A stretch of 25,515 bases of DNA from Paraeggerthella sp964369725 (GTDB taxonomy: Bacteria; Actinomycetota; Coriobacteriia; Coriobacteriales; Eggerthellaceae), in assembly GCA_964369725.1 (NCBI GenBank), contig CAYJGC010000019.1:1-25515 (forward strand), read 5' to 3'. Below are positions 1 to 6,748 of the stretch, one piece after another. Numbering within the stretch: the first letter of the stretch is position 1; every line of letters begins with the position of its first letter. Both the position numbers and the translations under genes were made by a program. Below the pieces are notes generated by a model, which saw only the letters and a list, made by a program, of their open reading frames with translations, had not been told where the DNA came from and did no database searches.

Positions 1-48
1 TTTTTCGCTAACAGAAAATTTGTCTAGTTTGACACGGCCATGCCTTAC

Positions 49-1335
49 TTATGAACTCTTTACTTCTGCACTATCCCATTTAATTTTACCTAGATAAGCA
101 ATTGCAACGAAAGCGCAAATACCAGCCATAACTGCAAGCCCGATACCTAGATAGAGCGAAGCAGTATACGTTCCTGATGCCTGATAAATGTAAGCAACCA
201 AAGAAGTACCGAATCCTGCAGCAAGTGTAAATGGCATTGACAAATATGACCAAATCTTTGCAAAGTCTTTGGTTCCGAAAAGACGACGAGCTAAAACAGG
301 GAAGCCAACTGAAATAATTGCATTATGAGTACCCAGCAAGAATGCTCCAGCAATAAGCATAATCGTAGTGTTGAACAGCAACCAGATTACGAAAGCTCCT
401 ACATAAAAGACAACAAATACGATAAAGGTTGCCTTCAAACCAATCTTGTCAGCCAAAACACCAAATAAAATCTTACCAACAATGTTGCCAATAGCTGCAG
501 CAGAAATCATAGTTGCACCAATTAGGGCAGCAGATGCCTGATCCATACCCTGTGGCACAAGCCATTCAATTGCGATACCAGGCTGATTAGAGTTGAAGCC
601 CATTCCTAAACAGGTAAATACAAGGCCGATAGCGACAGCGTAGAATGCTACACAACCGAAAACGCGCTTTGCATCAATACCTTCAGCTGCCTTCTTGGAA
701 GCACCCTCTTCTTCTTCCACATAACCAAAAGGCTTTAGCCCCTTATCTTCTGGCTTAAGTTTGATAACAAAAATAGTAAACGGAAGCATAAGAACTGCTG
801 CAAGTGCTGCATTAATAAGATACGCAGTTTGCCATCCCATATTTTGAATAATCATAGTAAACATAGGTGCCCAGATAAACGTACCTACGCCCGTAAAGGC
901 GGCAGCGATACCGAGCATCTTGCCGCTATACTGAGGGGCAAACCAATTTTGAATAAGCGTTGGACCTGCAATATTGAACATGGTAGCCATGCCCAAGCCA
1001 GTAAAAATAGCACATCCGTAAAACATCCAAAGCTCTGTAGAGAACGAAAAACCTAAGATGCCAAGCACTAAGAACAAAGCGCCTGCGGTTAGCACAACGT
1101 TAGTGTTCTTAGTCTGCACCAAGCGACCCCACAGAGGAAGCGTCACAACAGTGGCAATAGCATTTACGGTAAGCCAGAGAGCAAAGTCAGCACGAGTTGC
1201 ACCGATTCCTTCACTTACTGGCAACATGAATACGCCAGCAATACTCTGGGTGAGAGCCATACTACCAGCATACAAACAACAACACGAAATCAGAATCAAC
1301 CATGCATAATGAAAACCTTTTTTCTTTGATTCCAT
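49..1335 (-). CDS. MFS transporter, oxalate/formate antiporter (OFA)-like
   Basis: A 428-residue integral membrane protein with about twelve hydrophobic segments, of usual length for the major facilitator superfamily. It would move a small, probably anionic, solute across the cytoplasmic membrane; the substrate cannot be read from the sequence. The N-terminal half has the OFA-like pattern (a long first helix ending in SIAGVFMLP, then a WLTVNA helix and GRLVQTKN in the helix 2-3 loop). The C-terminal half has the matching GVLADKIGLKATF loop. I start it at the ATG at 1335 (MESKKK) because AGAAAGGG lies six bases upstream; the longer start at 1341 abuts that ribosome binding site directly. It is transcribed away from the gene pair at 1721. 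Its upstream gap shares short motifs with those around the LuxR regulator, so it may belong to the same regulon (inference). Confidence 0.88.
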   Translation of the reverse strand: MESKKKGFHYAWLILISCCCLYAGSMALTQSIAGVFMLPVSEGIGATRADFALWLTVNAIATVVTLPLWGRLVQTKNTNVVLTAGALFLVLGILGFSFSTELWMFYGCAIFTGLGMATMFNIAGPTLIQNWFAPQYSGKMLGIAAAFTGVGTFIWAPMFTMIIQNMGWQTAYLINAALAAVLMLPFTIFVIKLKPEDKGLKPFGYVEEEEGASKKAAEGIDAKRVFGCVAFYAVAIGLVFTCLGMGFNSNQPGIAIEWLVPQGMDQASAALIGATMISAAAIGNIVGKILFGVLADKIGLKATFIVFVVFYVGAFVIWLLFNTTIMLIAGAFLLGTHNAIISVGFPVLARRLFGTKDFAKIWSYLSMPFTLAAGFGTSLVAYIYQASGTYTASLYLGIGLAVMAGICAFVAIAYLGKIKWDSAEVKSS

Positions 1336-1720
1336 AATCATCCCTTTCTAAAAGCATCAATAGTGGCCGTGCACAGAATAGACGTAAAGCTCCCTCCTTT
1401 TCTGATTGCAATGCTTCAACAGCCTCTAGAAAATAACTCCGTTTTTCTTTACCAGCAGCACAGTAAATCACCGCTTGATTTTGAGCCTCTGAAGCTTCAT
1501 GTAGCAGTGTAGTAAAAAGTCAAAGTCATCTGTACTGTCTGAAGGTATGGTTTATGTTTACCCCCATCGTCCTATAAGGTTGAATTTTCATACTTAACGT
1601 CATACCCCTTCAAAACTCTCTTATCCTCCTCAAAGTCGTACGCGTGAATGTACTCCCTATCATTAAGACTCAGTAAAATGACCTCGTAAACGCAGCATGA
1701 GGCCATTTGAAGGGGGCGCG
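1336..1720. promoter_or_regulatory. Divergent intergenic region with shared short motifs
   Basis: 385 bases between the minus-strand MFS gene and the plus-strand gene at 1721, with no convincing gene. It contains TTTACCCCC (1557-1565), CATACCCC (1601-1608), an inverted GGTATG (1545-1550) and TCGTAC (1636-1641). Similar ATACCC and TCGTAC(T) words occur in the gaps at 6968-7363 and 9041-9218. These may be operator or activator sites, but they are short and I could not test their enrichment. I see no confident -35/-10 pair for either gene. Confidence 0.35.
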
Positions 1721-2038
1721 ATGGGGAAACAAAAGCGCAATAAAAAGGAACTAGCTATTCAAGAAGTACATCATCATCAAGCGCTTAAGCAAAAAGGTTT
1801 GCTTAAAGTTGCAGTAGCTCTTGCCTTTATCGTTGCCTTAATTGCTACCTACGAGGAACTAAGTATGAGAGGAATTTTTCCCGTTGATGAGATTATCGTT
1901 CGCGGTGCACTTTGGATAGTTGCTTGCTTGTTGGCTGCTGTAGCAGGCTCAGGTAGTCTGCAATATACACGCAACAACAAAAAGATTAAAGAGATATGCT
2001 TGCAGAAAAACCTAACTAAAGACGATATAGGCAAATAG
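1721..2038 (+). CDS. Small two-helix membrane protein, unknown function
   Basis: A 105-residue protein with a very basic N-terminus (MGKQKRNKKEL), a His-rich stretch (VHHHQALKQK), then two hydrophobic segments at about residues 29-48 and 62-85, and a basic/polar tail. It is predicted to be a small inner-membrane protein with both ends probably inside. The ATG at 1721 is preferred over 1697 because AAGGGGG lies just upstream of it, while 1697 has no ribosome binding site. It ends nine bases before the LURP-one-like gene, so the two are very likely co-transcribed. I do not recognise the family. The gene is supported by the good ribosome binding site, the coherent membrane topology and the tight spacing. 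Confidence 0.72.
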   Translation: MGKQKRNKKELAIQEVHHHQALKQKGLLKVAVALAFIVALIATYEELSMRGIFPVDEIIVRGALWIVACLLAAVAGSGSLQYTRNNKKIKEICLQKNLTKDDIGK

Positions 2039-2047
2039 GGCACGCTC

Positions 2048-2638
2048 ATGAAATTTAACAAGATGTTTATTCCGATCGATGCCATATCGCTGCACAAAGA
2101 TTTTGATATTTACTACGAAGATGGAACGCTTGCACTAAGCCTTAAAGGCGCCTGGAGTTCCGAGAAGGACAAGATTGCCATTTTAGGACGCACGGGTGGC
2201 GAAATCGGTCACATTAAACCAGATTTTCAGTGCCTGGCATACTATCTACGACTCGACCGCTATGAGTATGTGTTTCACACCTTTCATATTTTTAAGCACT
2301 ACGGGGTAGAAGGAATGCTGTGGGAAATAGACGGCACTCTGAGCAATCCTCCTTTACGTTTTATAAACGAAGGATCCAATAAAGCGGATGTAACCGTCCG
2401 GCTAGCTAATCTTAAGGACATTGGAGCCTGTTTTGAAGTAAAAGCAACTGACGTGGCAAGACTACGTATTGCCTGTGCTACCGTTATCTCCATGCTTATA
2501 AAAGAACACTATAGAGGGAAAAGCGAAGGCTTAAAGCAGCCCAACCCTTCGGGATTAGATAGAATAAAACAACTACTATTTACCAACAAAGGCATAAGCT
2601 ACGAAGAGCTCTTACAGCAAGAAGAAATTGGGAAATAG
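2048..2638 (+). CDS. LURP-one-related (LOR / YxjI-like) domain protein
   Basis: A 196-residue soluble protein. Residues of about 15-110 follow the repeating strand pattern of LURP-one-related/YxjI proteins (tubby-like C-terminal fold): a start like DFDIYYEDGTLALSLKG, then a strand pair around KIAILGRTGGEIGHIKP, then RYEYVFHTFHIFKHYG, ending WEIDGTLSNPPLRF. In that family these are successive beta-hairpins of a 12-stranded barrel. The C-terminal part (about 125-196) has a helical segment (VARLRIACATVISMLIKEHY) and a polar tail. The molecular role of the family in bacteria is poorly known. The gene sits nine bases after the small membrane protein, which may be its membrane partner (inference). 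The assignment rests on remembered pattern, not on a search, so an unknown beta-rich protein is the alternative. Confidence 0.62.
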   Translation: MKFNKMFIPIDAISLHKDFDIYYEDGTLALSLKGAWSSEKDKIAILGRTGGEIGHIKPDFQCLAYYLRLDRYEYVFHTFHIFKHYGVEGMLWEIDGTLSNPPLRFINEGSNKADVTVRLANLKDIGACFEVKATDVARLRIACATVISMLIKEHYRGKSEGLKQPNPSGLDRIKQLLFTNKGISYEELLQQEEIGK

Positions 2639-2943
2639 TCTCTCCTACTAAATAAAGCTTAGCGTATACGAACACTAACCAAGAAGTTTGACTTTCTTGG
2701 AAATACCCCATATTTCAAGCGCTTGAAAACACCTAAACAATTTCGAACTAGAATACGAGACCTATCAGCTAATGGATACATGCTACCAATTAGCTGATAG
2801 GTCAAACTAGCGTTGGCGTACAGCGCTACCCTACTGTCGCCTTCCATCAATAGTAAAGCGAAAGAGCAGACGTCTTTCGCTTTACTATTAGTATTAATTC
2901 AACAGCTCTCGAGATGCTGCGCCATATGCTCGATTTGTTTTTG
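2639..2943. repeat. Gene-free gap dense in perfect inverted repeats
   Basis: I find no supportable gene in these 305 bases, but four inverted repeats in a row: CCAAGAA/TTCTTGG (2679-2685 and 2694-2700, 8-base loop); a 16-base perfect palindrome TTTCAAGCGCTTGAAA (2713-2728); perfect 15-base arms at 2759-2773 and 2789-2803 (GACCTATCAGCTAAT and its complement) with a 15-base loop; and perfect 17-base arms at 2849-2865 and 2873-2889 around a 7-base loop. Only the last resembles a bidirectional terminator between the convergent genes, and it has no clear T tract on either side. The others look like protein-binding palindromes, a folded RNA, or remnants of a small mobile repeat. Confidence 0.7.
2849..2889. 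terminator. Strong hairpin between convergent genes, possible bidirectional terminator
   Basis: Perfect 17-base arms (AATAGTAAAGCGAAAGA and its complement) around a 7-base loop. It lies between the end of the plus-strand pair (2638) and the end of the minus-strand operon (2944). A T-rich but interrupted stretch follows on the plus strand. Position and stem strength argue for termination; the lack of a clean U tract argues against a classical intrinsic terminator. Confidence 0.45.
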
Positions 2944-3228
2944 TTACAGGAAAGCAGACTCTTTCCTAAGCTTGCAAGGTTGCAAGCCTTCCGCTGCTGG
3001 CTTTTTTGACTTACCGCAGGGGTTATAACACATCAAACCGGAAAACTCACACGTTACAGGTTTTGGTAGCGCTGCATTTGTTAAATCTGCATTGCAGCGT
3101 ACACATAGATTTTCTGGCTCAAAATGTTCCAGATTCACCGCATTAAACATGCCACACTCTGGACATTTTATAGGTCGTTTACGAGGCGGCCTACAACCTC
3201 CGCAGATAGGACTACAAACCCAACACAT
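2944..3228 (-). CDS. Cys-rich zinc-ribbon protein, unknown function
   Basis: A 94-residue Cys-rich protein. It opens with MCWVCSPICGGC, then a clear zinc ribbon: a CPEC pair at residues 23-26 (KCPECG) and a CVRC pair at 42-45, spaced as in zinc-ribbon or rubredoxin-like folds. Further cysteines occur in TCEFSGLMCYNPCG and near the C-terminus. It could bind zinc structurally or iron for electron transfer; the sequence does not decide. Its ATG lies two bases after the stop of the preceding winged-helix-like gene and has no ribosome binding site of its own, so it is probably translated by coupling. It is the last gene of the minus-strand molybdoenzyme locus, which starts with another MC-initiated zinc-ribbon protein at 6967. 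Confidence 0.72.
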   Translation of the reverse strand: MCWVCSPICGGCRPPRKRPIKCPECGMFNAVNLEHFEPENLCVRCNADLTNAALPKPVTCEFSGLMCYNPCGKSKKPAAEGLQPCKLRKESAFL

Positions 3229-3230
3229 TG

Positions 3231-3515
3231 TTAGAATTGCGGTCTACTATTACGGTCAAGAGTACTCATACGATTAAGATTCTCGTAACAATAACGCATA
3301 CCCTTATCACTTACAATAAGACGAGCGATAGCAGTTTTACCCGACCCGCCCTCAATTCTGTAGACAACATACTGCTCGTCTAATAACTCACGAAACACTG
3401 GGCTTTCTTGAAGTTTCGTTTCAAGCATCAAATTAGATTGACGACCCTGTTCGTCTTGTCGAATAGCCATGCGATAGAGGATAATTTCCTGCTCATCGGT
3501 CAGCGTAATAGTCAT
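3231..3515 (-). CDS. Small winged-helix-like protein, possible regulator
   Basis: A 94-residue protein starting MTITLTDEQEIILYRM. The order is two or three helices, an LLDEQYVVYRIEG segment, then IARLIVSDKGMRYCYENL. The last part resembles the wing and final helix of compact winged-helix domains, where LTxKGxxY is common. That would suggest DNA binding, but the putative recognition helix is not typical, so this is weak. The ATG at 3515 is chosen because GAGGAGG lies four bases upstream; the longer start at 3542 has no such site. A terminator-like hairpin at 3541-3572 lies just upstream, so expression may depend on read-through or on its own promoter. It is coupled to the zinc-ribbon gene at 3228. 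Confidence 0.65.
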   Translation of the reverse strand: MTITLTDEQEIILYRMAIRQDEQGRQSNLMLETKLQESPVFRELLDEQYVVYRIEGGSGKTAIARLIVSDKGMRYCYENLNRMSTLDRNSRPQF

Positions 3516-3540
3516 GAAGCCTCCTCGTTTAAGAATATAC

Positions 3541-3572
3541 AAAAGGTCGCCGCATATGCGTGCAGCGACCTT
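3541..3572 (-). terminator. Intrinsic terminator-like hairpin within the molybdoenzyme locus
   Basis: On the minus strand AAGGTCGC pairs perfectly with GCGACCTT (3565-3572 and 3543-3550) around a 14-base loop containing CGCATATGCG, and the stem ends in a TTTT run (3544-3541). It lies directly after the 92-residue gene (stop at 3604) and before the gene starting at 3515. It would separate the enzyme genes from the last two genes or reduce their expression. Confidence 0.6.
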
Positions 3573-3603
3573 ACATGTAGTGCAGCATACAAAGAATCTG
3601 GTT

Positions 3604-3882
3604 TTAAGTCAAAGTAACCTTAGCTGCAGAATCTTCTTCGCGCCATCCGCCGCCATCAGTCTTCTGGTATTCATTACCACTGCGCTTAGCAGTCTGATAA
3701 CCACGCATAGGCTTACCCATGAATTTACCGCGAACCATGTACAAACCATTTGCGCCTAGTTCACGCTGGGTCAATCCCAAAGCAGCTTCAATATCTGCCA
3801 TTTCCTTACCTTCGTCGCAAAGACCGTTAAGGTAAGCAATTTGCTCTTCAAGCTCAAGTTCAAGGAACTCGTTCTTTTCCAT
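3604..3882 (-). CDS. Conserved-looking small protein of the molybdoenzyme locus, unknown function
   Basis: A 92-residue protein with an acidic helical N-terminus (MEKNEFLELELEEQIAYLNG), a helix-turn-helix-like stretch at about residues 27-50 (MADIEAALGLTQRELGANGL) and a Gly/Lys-rich region ending DGGGW. The first half could be a small helix-turn-helix domain; the second half is probably disordered. I do not recognise the family. The ATG at 3882 has a textbook AAAGGAGG six bases upstream, which rules out the longer start at 3903. It follows the small enzyme subunit after a 57-base gap that holds a hairpin and precedes a terminator-like hairpin, so it is probably the last gene of the enzyme transcript. 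A role in maturation or regulation of the enzyme is only a guess. Confidence 0.7.
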   Translation of the reverse strand: MEKNEFLELELEEQIAYLNGLCDEGKEMADIEAALGLTQRELGANGLYMVRGKFMGKPMRGYQTAKRSGNEYQKTDGGGWREEDSAAKVTLT

Positions 3883-3908
3883 AGTGAGCCTCCTTTGCAT
3901 CATAGTGA

Positions 3909-3931
3909 GGCTGCCGCCTAAGACGGCAGCC
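3909..3931 (-). other. Intercistronic hairpin
   Basis: Eight-base perfect arms GGCTGCCG (3909-3916) and CGGCAGCC (3924-3931) around a 7-base loop, in the gap between the small subunit gene (3940) and the next gene (3882). There is no T run on the minus strand, so it is better read as an RNA-stabilising or processing hairpin that adjusts relative expression than as a full terminator. Confidence 0.5.
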
Positions 3932-3939
3932 GATTAAAA

Positions 3940-4296
3940 TTACAGAGCGAACAAAACAGTAGGACGATCAAACTCAAGCTGCTTCTTCTGAAGCTCTTCC
4001 ATGGTACCGTAGTACATAGAATTTGATTCCTCTACCTGTACTGCAAGGGGGGTACCGCCGTTGCCGCCGTCAGCCCAAGCAGCGGAGAAAAGTGAGGTTG
4101 GGCAAGGAATGTAGAACCATTCCCAGTCATCACCGTCGTTACCTTCGCCAATTTTGAAAGGTCCAACTTTTACTTCTTTGATGCCCCACTGTCCCTCAGC
4201 AAGACCCATCTCTTCTTTACAGGCGATTTCAGCGCCATGGTTACCAGAGAAGAAGGTGTAGTCTACCAAAAGGCCGTATTGCTTCTTTTCAGACAT
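3940..4296 (-). CDS. Ferredoxin-like small subunit of molybdoenzyme, nearly all cluster cysteines lost
   Basis: A 118-residue protein built like the short [4Fe-4S] dicluster subunits that accompany DMSO-reductase-family enzymes in Eggerthella-type bacteria: a start like QYGLLVDYT, then EIACKEE, the WGIKEVKVGPFKI segment, DDWEWFYIPCPTSL, and the ending MYYGTMEEL...PTVLFAL. In such proteins ligands sit as CX2CX2CX3C and CX2C...CX3C. Here the corresponding positions appear to be F16, N19, A22 and C26, then F70, A73, A85 and E89. Only C26 remains, and the sole other cysteine is C65. The frame is open and uninterrupted, so it does not look like a pseudogene. The gene starts 20 bases after the large-subunit stop with a weak GAGAGAG site. 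It is probably a structural partner of the large subunit that can no longer hold two clusters (inference). Confidence 0.8.
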   Translation of the reverse strand: MSEKKQYGLLVDYTFFSGNHGAEIACKEEMGLAEGQWGIKEVKVGPFKIGEGNDGDDWEWFYIPCPTSLFSAAWADGGNGGTPLAVQVEESNSMYYGTMEELQKKQLEFDRPTVLFAL

Positions 4297-4316
4297 AATA
4301 GCTCTCTCGCTTTCTT

Positions 4317-6575
4317 TTAGTCTTGGTCAAGGCTCATGACGCGCTTAATTTCACACATAACACCCTTAAATGGTGCGCCGAAGCCAAGCTTGCCAACGTT
4401 GAAGTGAGGAACGAGAGAGTTCACGTTCGACTTCCAAACACCATACAAGTTAGGCTCTTCGCCGTCTTGCTCTGGGAACCACCAACCATGAGTCGTATGG
4501 ACAACACCAGGAGCAATAGTAGGTACGATTTGTGCCTTATTGCGAGCCTCACCGAACATGTTATAAACTTCAACCCAGTCGCCTTCAGTAATGCCATACT
4601 TCTCAGCGTCGATAGGATTAATCTCAATAACAGGCCATGGATCAATCTCACGCAATGAAGGAACATGGCGATGCTCTGAATGGAATGAGGTGTACTTACG
4701 TGCACCAGAGGTCATGATCAAAGGATACTTCTCAGCGTCTTGTGGACGGCTGATCTGGCTGTAGTTTGGCTCTTCGTAGTAAGGCAATGGATCTTCGCCC
4801 CATGCACCATAAAGAGTTGACATCATTTCAACCTGACCGGTAACCGTGTTGAATCCTGGTTCGCCGTCGAAGCGCAACATGCCCTTCTCATACTTCTTGT
4901 AAGTATAACCAGGCTGATACATACCAGCTTCACGCAAATCGTCAAAGGTCATGTTAAGCTCTTTGAGCTGATCGTCGAAGAAGGCAGGAACAGTTTCCCA
5001 AGGCCACCACTCTGGGTTCAAGCGGCTACCAATAGCCATACATACTTCGATGTCAGACTTGCACTCGCCAACTTCAAGAGCCTTGTTGATTGGTCCCAAG
5101 AATACGCAGTTACGGCCGAAGTGGGTAACAACGATGCCGTCATGCTCTGCCCAAGTTGTAAGAGGCAAGAAGATGTCAGCACAAGCCATAGCCGTTGGGG
5201 TCATAACAACGTCTTGTACAACGTTGAAGTCAAGCTTGATCAAGCATGCATGCCAGCGCTTAGGCTGTGCAGAGCAGGTGGGTGTTAGGAAGTTAGAGCT
5301 GTTGAACCAACCCATGTGAATCTCATAAGGCTCGCCGGTCTCGAGAGTCTCAAGAGTCTCGTCAGGCTGAGTAGTAGCCATACCAGTAGAAAGGCCAGGC
5401 CATGCTTCAGCACCGATACGCTTTGACCATAGCTCGTCAGACAACGCAGAACGTTGCTCCATACGCCACTTACCCAAGAGAGCAGCTGGAGGTCCGCAAG
5501 TGATACCACCAGGGCTGTCAATTGAGCCAGTCATTGCACAAAGTGAAAGGAATGCCTGACAAAGCTGAACACCATTCTTGTTCTGGTCAAATGCAAGACC
5601 CCAGCACCAAGAAACAGGGTTAGCGTGACCAATAATCTTAGCTACACGCAAAATGTCTTCTGCAGGTACCCAAGTAATCTCAGATACTTTTTCAACTGGG
5701 TATTCCTGTGCGCGCTCTTTGAGCTCTTCCCAGCCGAAGCACCAGTTCTCAACGAAGTCTTTGTCATACCAACCATTTTCAAACATAATGTTGATAAGAC
5801 CAAGAGCCAAAGCGGTGTCAGTCTGAGGACGTACCTGCAAGTTGATGTTGCCGCTACGTGCGCCAACCCAAGTGATACGAGGATCGATAGAAATAATCTT
5901 CGTTCCGCGCTTCATCATGTCTACAAGTGAGTGACCAAACAAACCGTCAGGATTTGAAGGCAATGGCTCCTTGCCCCAAAGTACGAGGTACTCAGGCAAA
6001 ACATAGTCAGGAGCATCAAAACGATCAGGGAAGTATCCTGCATAGTCAATCTCAGGATAACCAGCGCCCAAGATGTAGTCGGTTACAGAACAACGAGGAC
6101 CATAGCAAGCCCAACCAGACTGTGCATAGCAAACGTTAGGAGTACCGATTGCAGAGAAGCCCAATGCATAGTAGTAGATACAAGCCTCACGACCAGTACC
6201 ACCGAATACTACGATTGACTCAGCACCGTACTTTTCCTTCATCTCGTTGATTTTGTCACAACAAGTGTCGATTGCTTCGTCCCAAGTGATGCGCTCCCAC
6301 TTATCCTTACCGCGATCTTTAGGATCACGCTTCATAGGATAAAGGATACGATCAGGTGAGTAGGTGTACTCACGAAGTGCAAGGTTCATCGCATTTACGC
6401 GACCACCAGTGATGGGGTTGTCATTGTCACCCTCAACACGAAGAAGTTCGCCGTCTTTGGTGATAACTTTAACACCATAGCCAACGGGGTGGCTTCCTGG
6501 AGGAGACCACGTGTTGCTGCGAGTTGCAACAGTTCCGTCTTCTCGTACAGTTTGCCACTCTTTAGGGTATGCCAT
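4317..6575 (-). CDS. Molybdopterin oxidoreductase-family catalytic subunit lacking FS0 cysteines
   Basis: A 752-residue member of the DMSO reductase superfamily, expected to bind Mo (or W) with bis-pterin guanine dinucleotide. Family marks in order: NTWSPPGSHPVGYG (21-34), VEGDNDNPITGGR (47-59), SPDRILYPMKR (73-83), WERITWDEAID (93-103), SGWACYGPR (153-161), IISIDPR, the PVSWCWG region, then SGARKYTSFHSE and the C-terminal pterin-binding domain ending around HTTHGWWFPE. C157 in the GWACYGPR segment is a candidate metal ligand (inference). There is no twin-arginine signal, so it is probably cytoplasmic. Its oddity is that the first 104 residues contain no cysteine: S28, Y33, N61 and N64 stand where homologues carry FS0-type cysteines. 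The pyrogallol:phloroglucinol transhydroxylase large subunit also lacks FS0, so an aromatic hydroxyl-transfer or related reaction is one possibility. The ATG at 6575 has GAAGGA four bases upstream. Confidence 0.9.
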   Translation of the reverse strand: MAYPKEWQTVREDGTVATRSNTWSPPGSHPVGYGVKVITKDGELLRVEGDNDNPITGGRVNAMNLALREYTYSPDRILYPMKRDPKDRGKDKWERITWDEAIDTCCDKINEMKEKYGAESIVVFGGTGREACIYYYALGFSAIGTPNVCYAQSGWACYGPRCSVTDYILGAGYPEIDYAGYFPDRFDAPDYVLPEYLVLWGKEPLPSNPDGLFGHSLVDMMKRGTKIISIDPRITWVGARSGNINLQVRPQTDTALALGLINIMFENGWYDKDFVENWCFGWEELKERAQEYPVEKVSEITWVPAEDILRVAKIIGHANPVSWCWGLAFDQNKNGVQLCQAFLSLCAMTGSIDSPGGITCGPPAALLGKWRMEQRSALSDELWSKRIGAEAWPGLSTGMATTQPDETLETLETGEPYEIHMGWFNSSNFLTPTCSAQPKRWHACLIKLDFNVVQDVVMTPTAMACADIFLPLTTWAEHDGIVVTHFGRNCVFLGPINKALEVGECKSDIEVCMAIGSRLNPEWWPWETVPAFFDDQLKELNMTFDDLREAGMYQPGYTYKKYEKGMLRFDGEPGFNTVTGQVEMMSTLYGAWGEDPLPYYEEPNYSQISRPQDAEKYPLIMTSGARKYTSFHSEHRHVPSLREIDPWPVIEINPIDAEKYGITEGDWVEVYNMFGEARNKAQIVPTIAPGVVHTTHGWWFPEQDGEEPNLYGVWKSNVNSLVPHFNVGKLGFGAPFKGVMCEIKRVMSLDQD

Positions 6576-6748
6576 ACTTTCCTTCTTTCTCTACGCTTAT
6601 ACTTACTTACCGCAGAAACCCTTGGCATAACTCGATTTCAAGCATGCCTTGACGGAATCTTCGAACTCCACCTCCGGGATTCAAAAGACTCCACCAATCT
6701 TCAAACAATCTTGCGATTGCAGGAAGTACTAATAAAAAACCTTACAGC

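Noticed and set aside
829..1309. Two plus-strand open frames antisense to the first MFS gene
   Set aside because: They lie entirely inside a well-supported membrane transporter gene, have no family likeness and no ribosome sites; they are shadows.
1262..1471. Minus-strand 69-residue open frame overlapping the MFS start
   Set aside because: It overlaps the transporter start in another frame, has no ribosome site and no recognisable composition.
2813..3028. Plus-strand 71-residue open frame across the 17-base inverted repeat
   Set aside because: It runs through the hairpin and into the antisense of the zinc-ribbon gene, without a ribosome site; composition looks accidental.
3940..4296. Possibility that the small subunit is a pseudogene or sequencing artefact
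   Set aside because: The frame is uninterrupted, the non-ligand framework is well kept and the gene spacing is normal. Several independent codon changes would be needed, which single-base errors do not explain.
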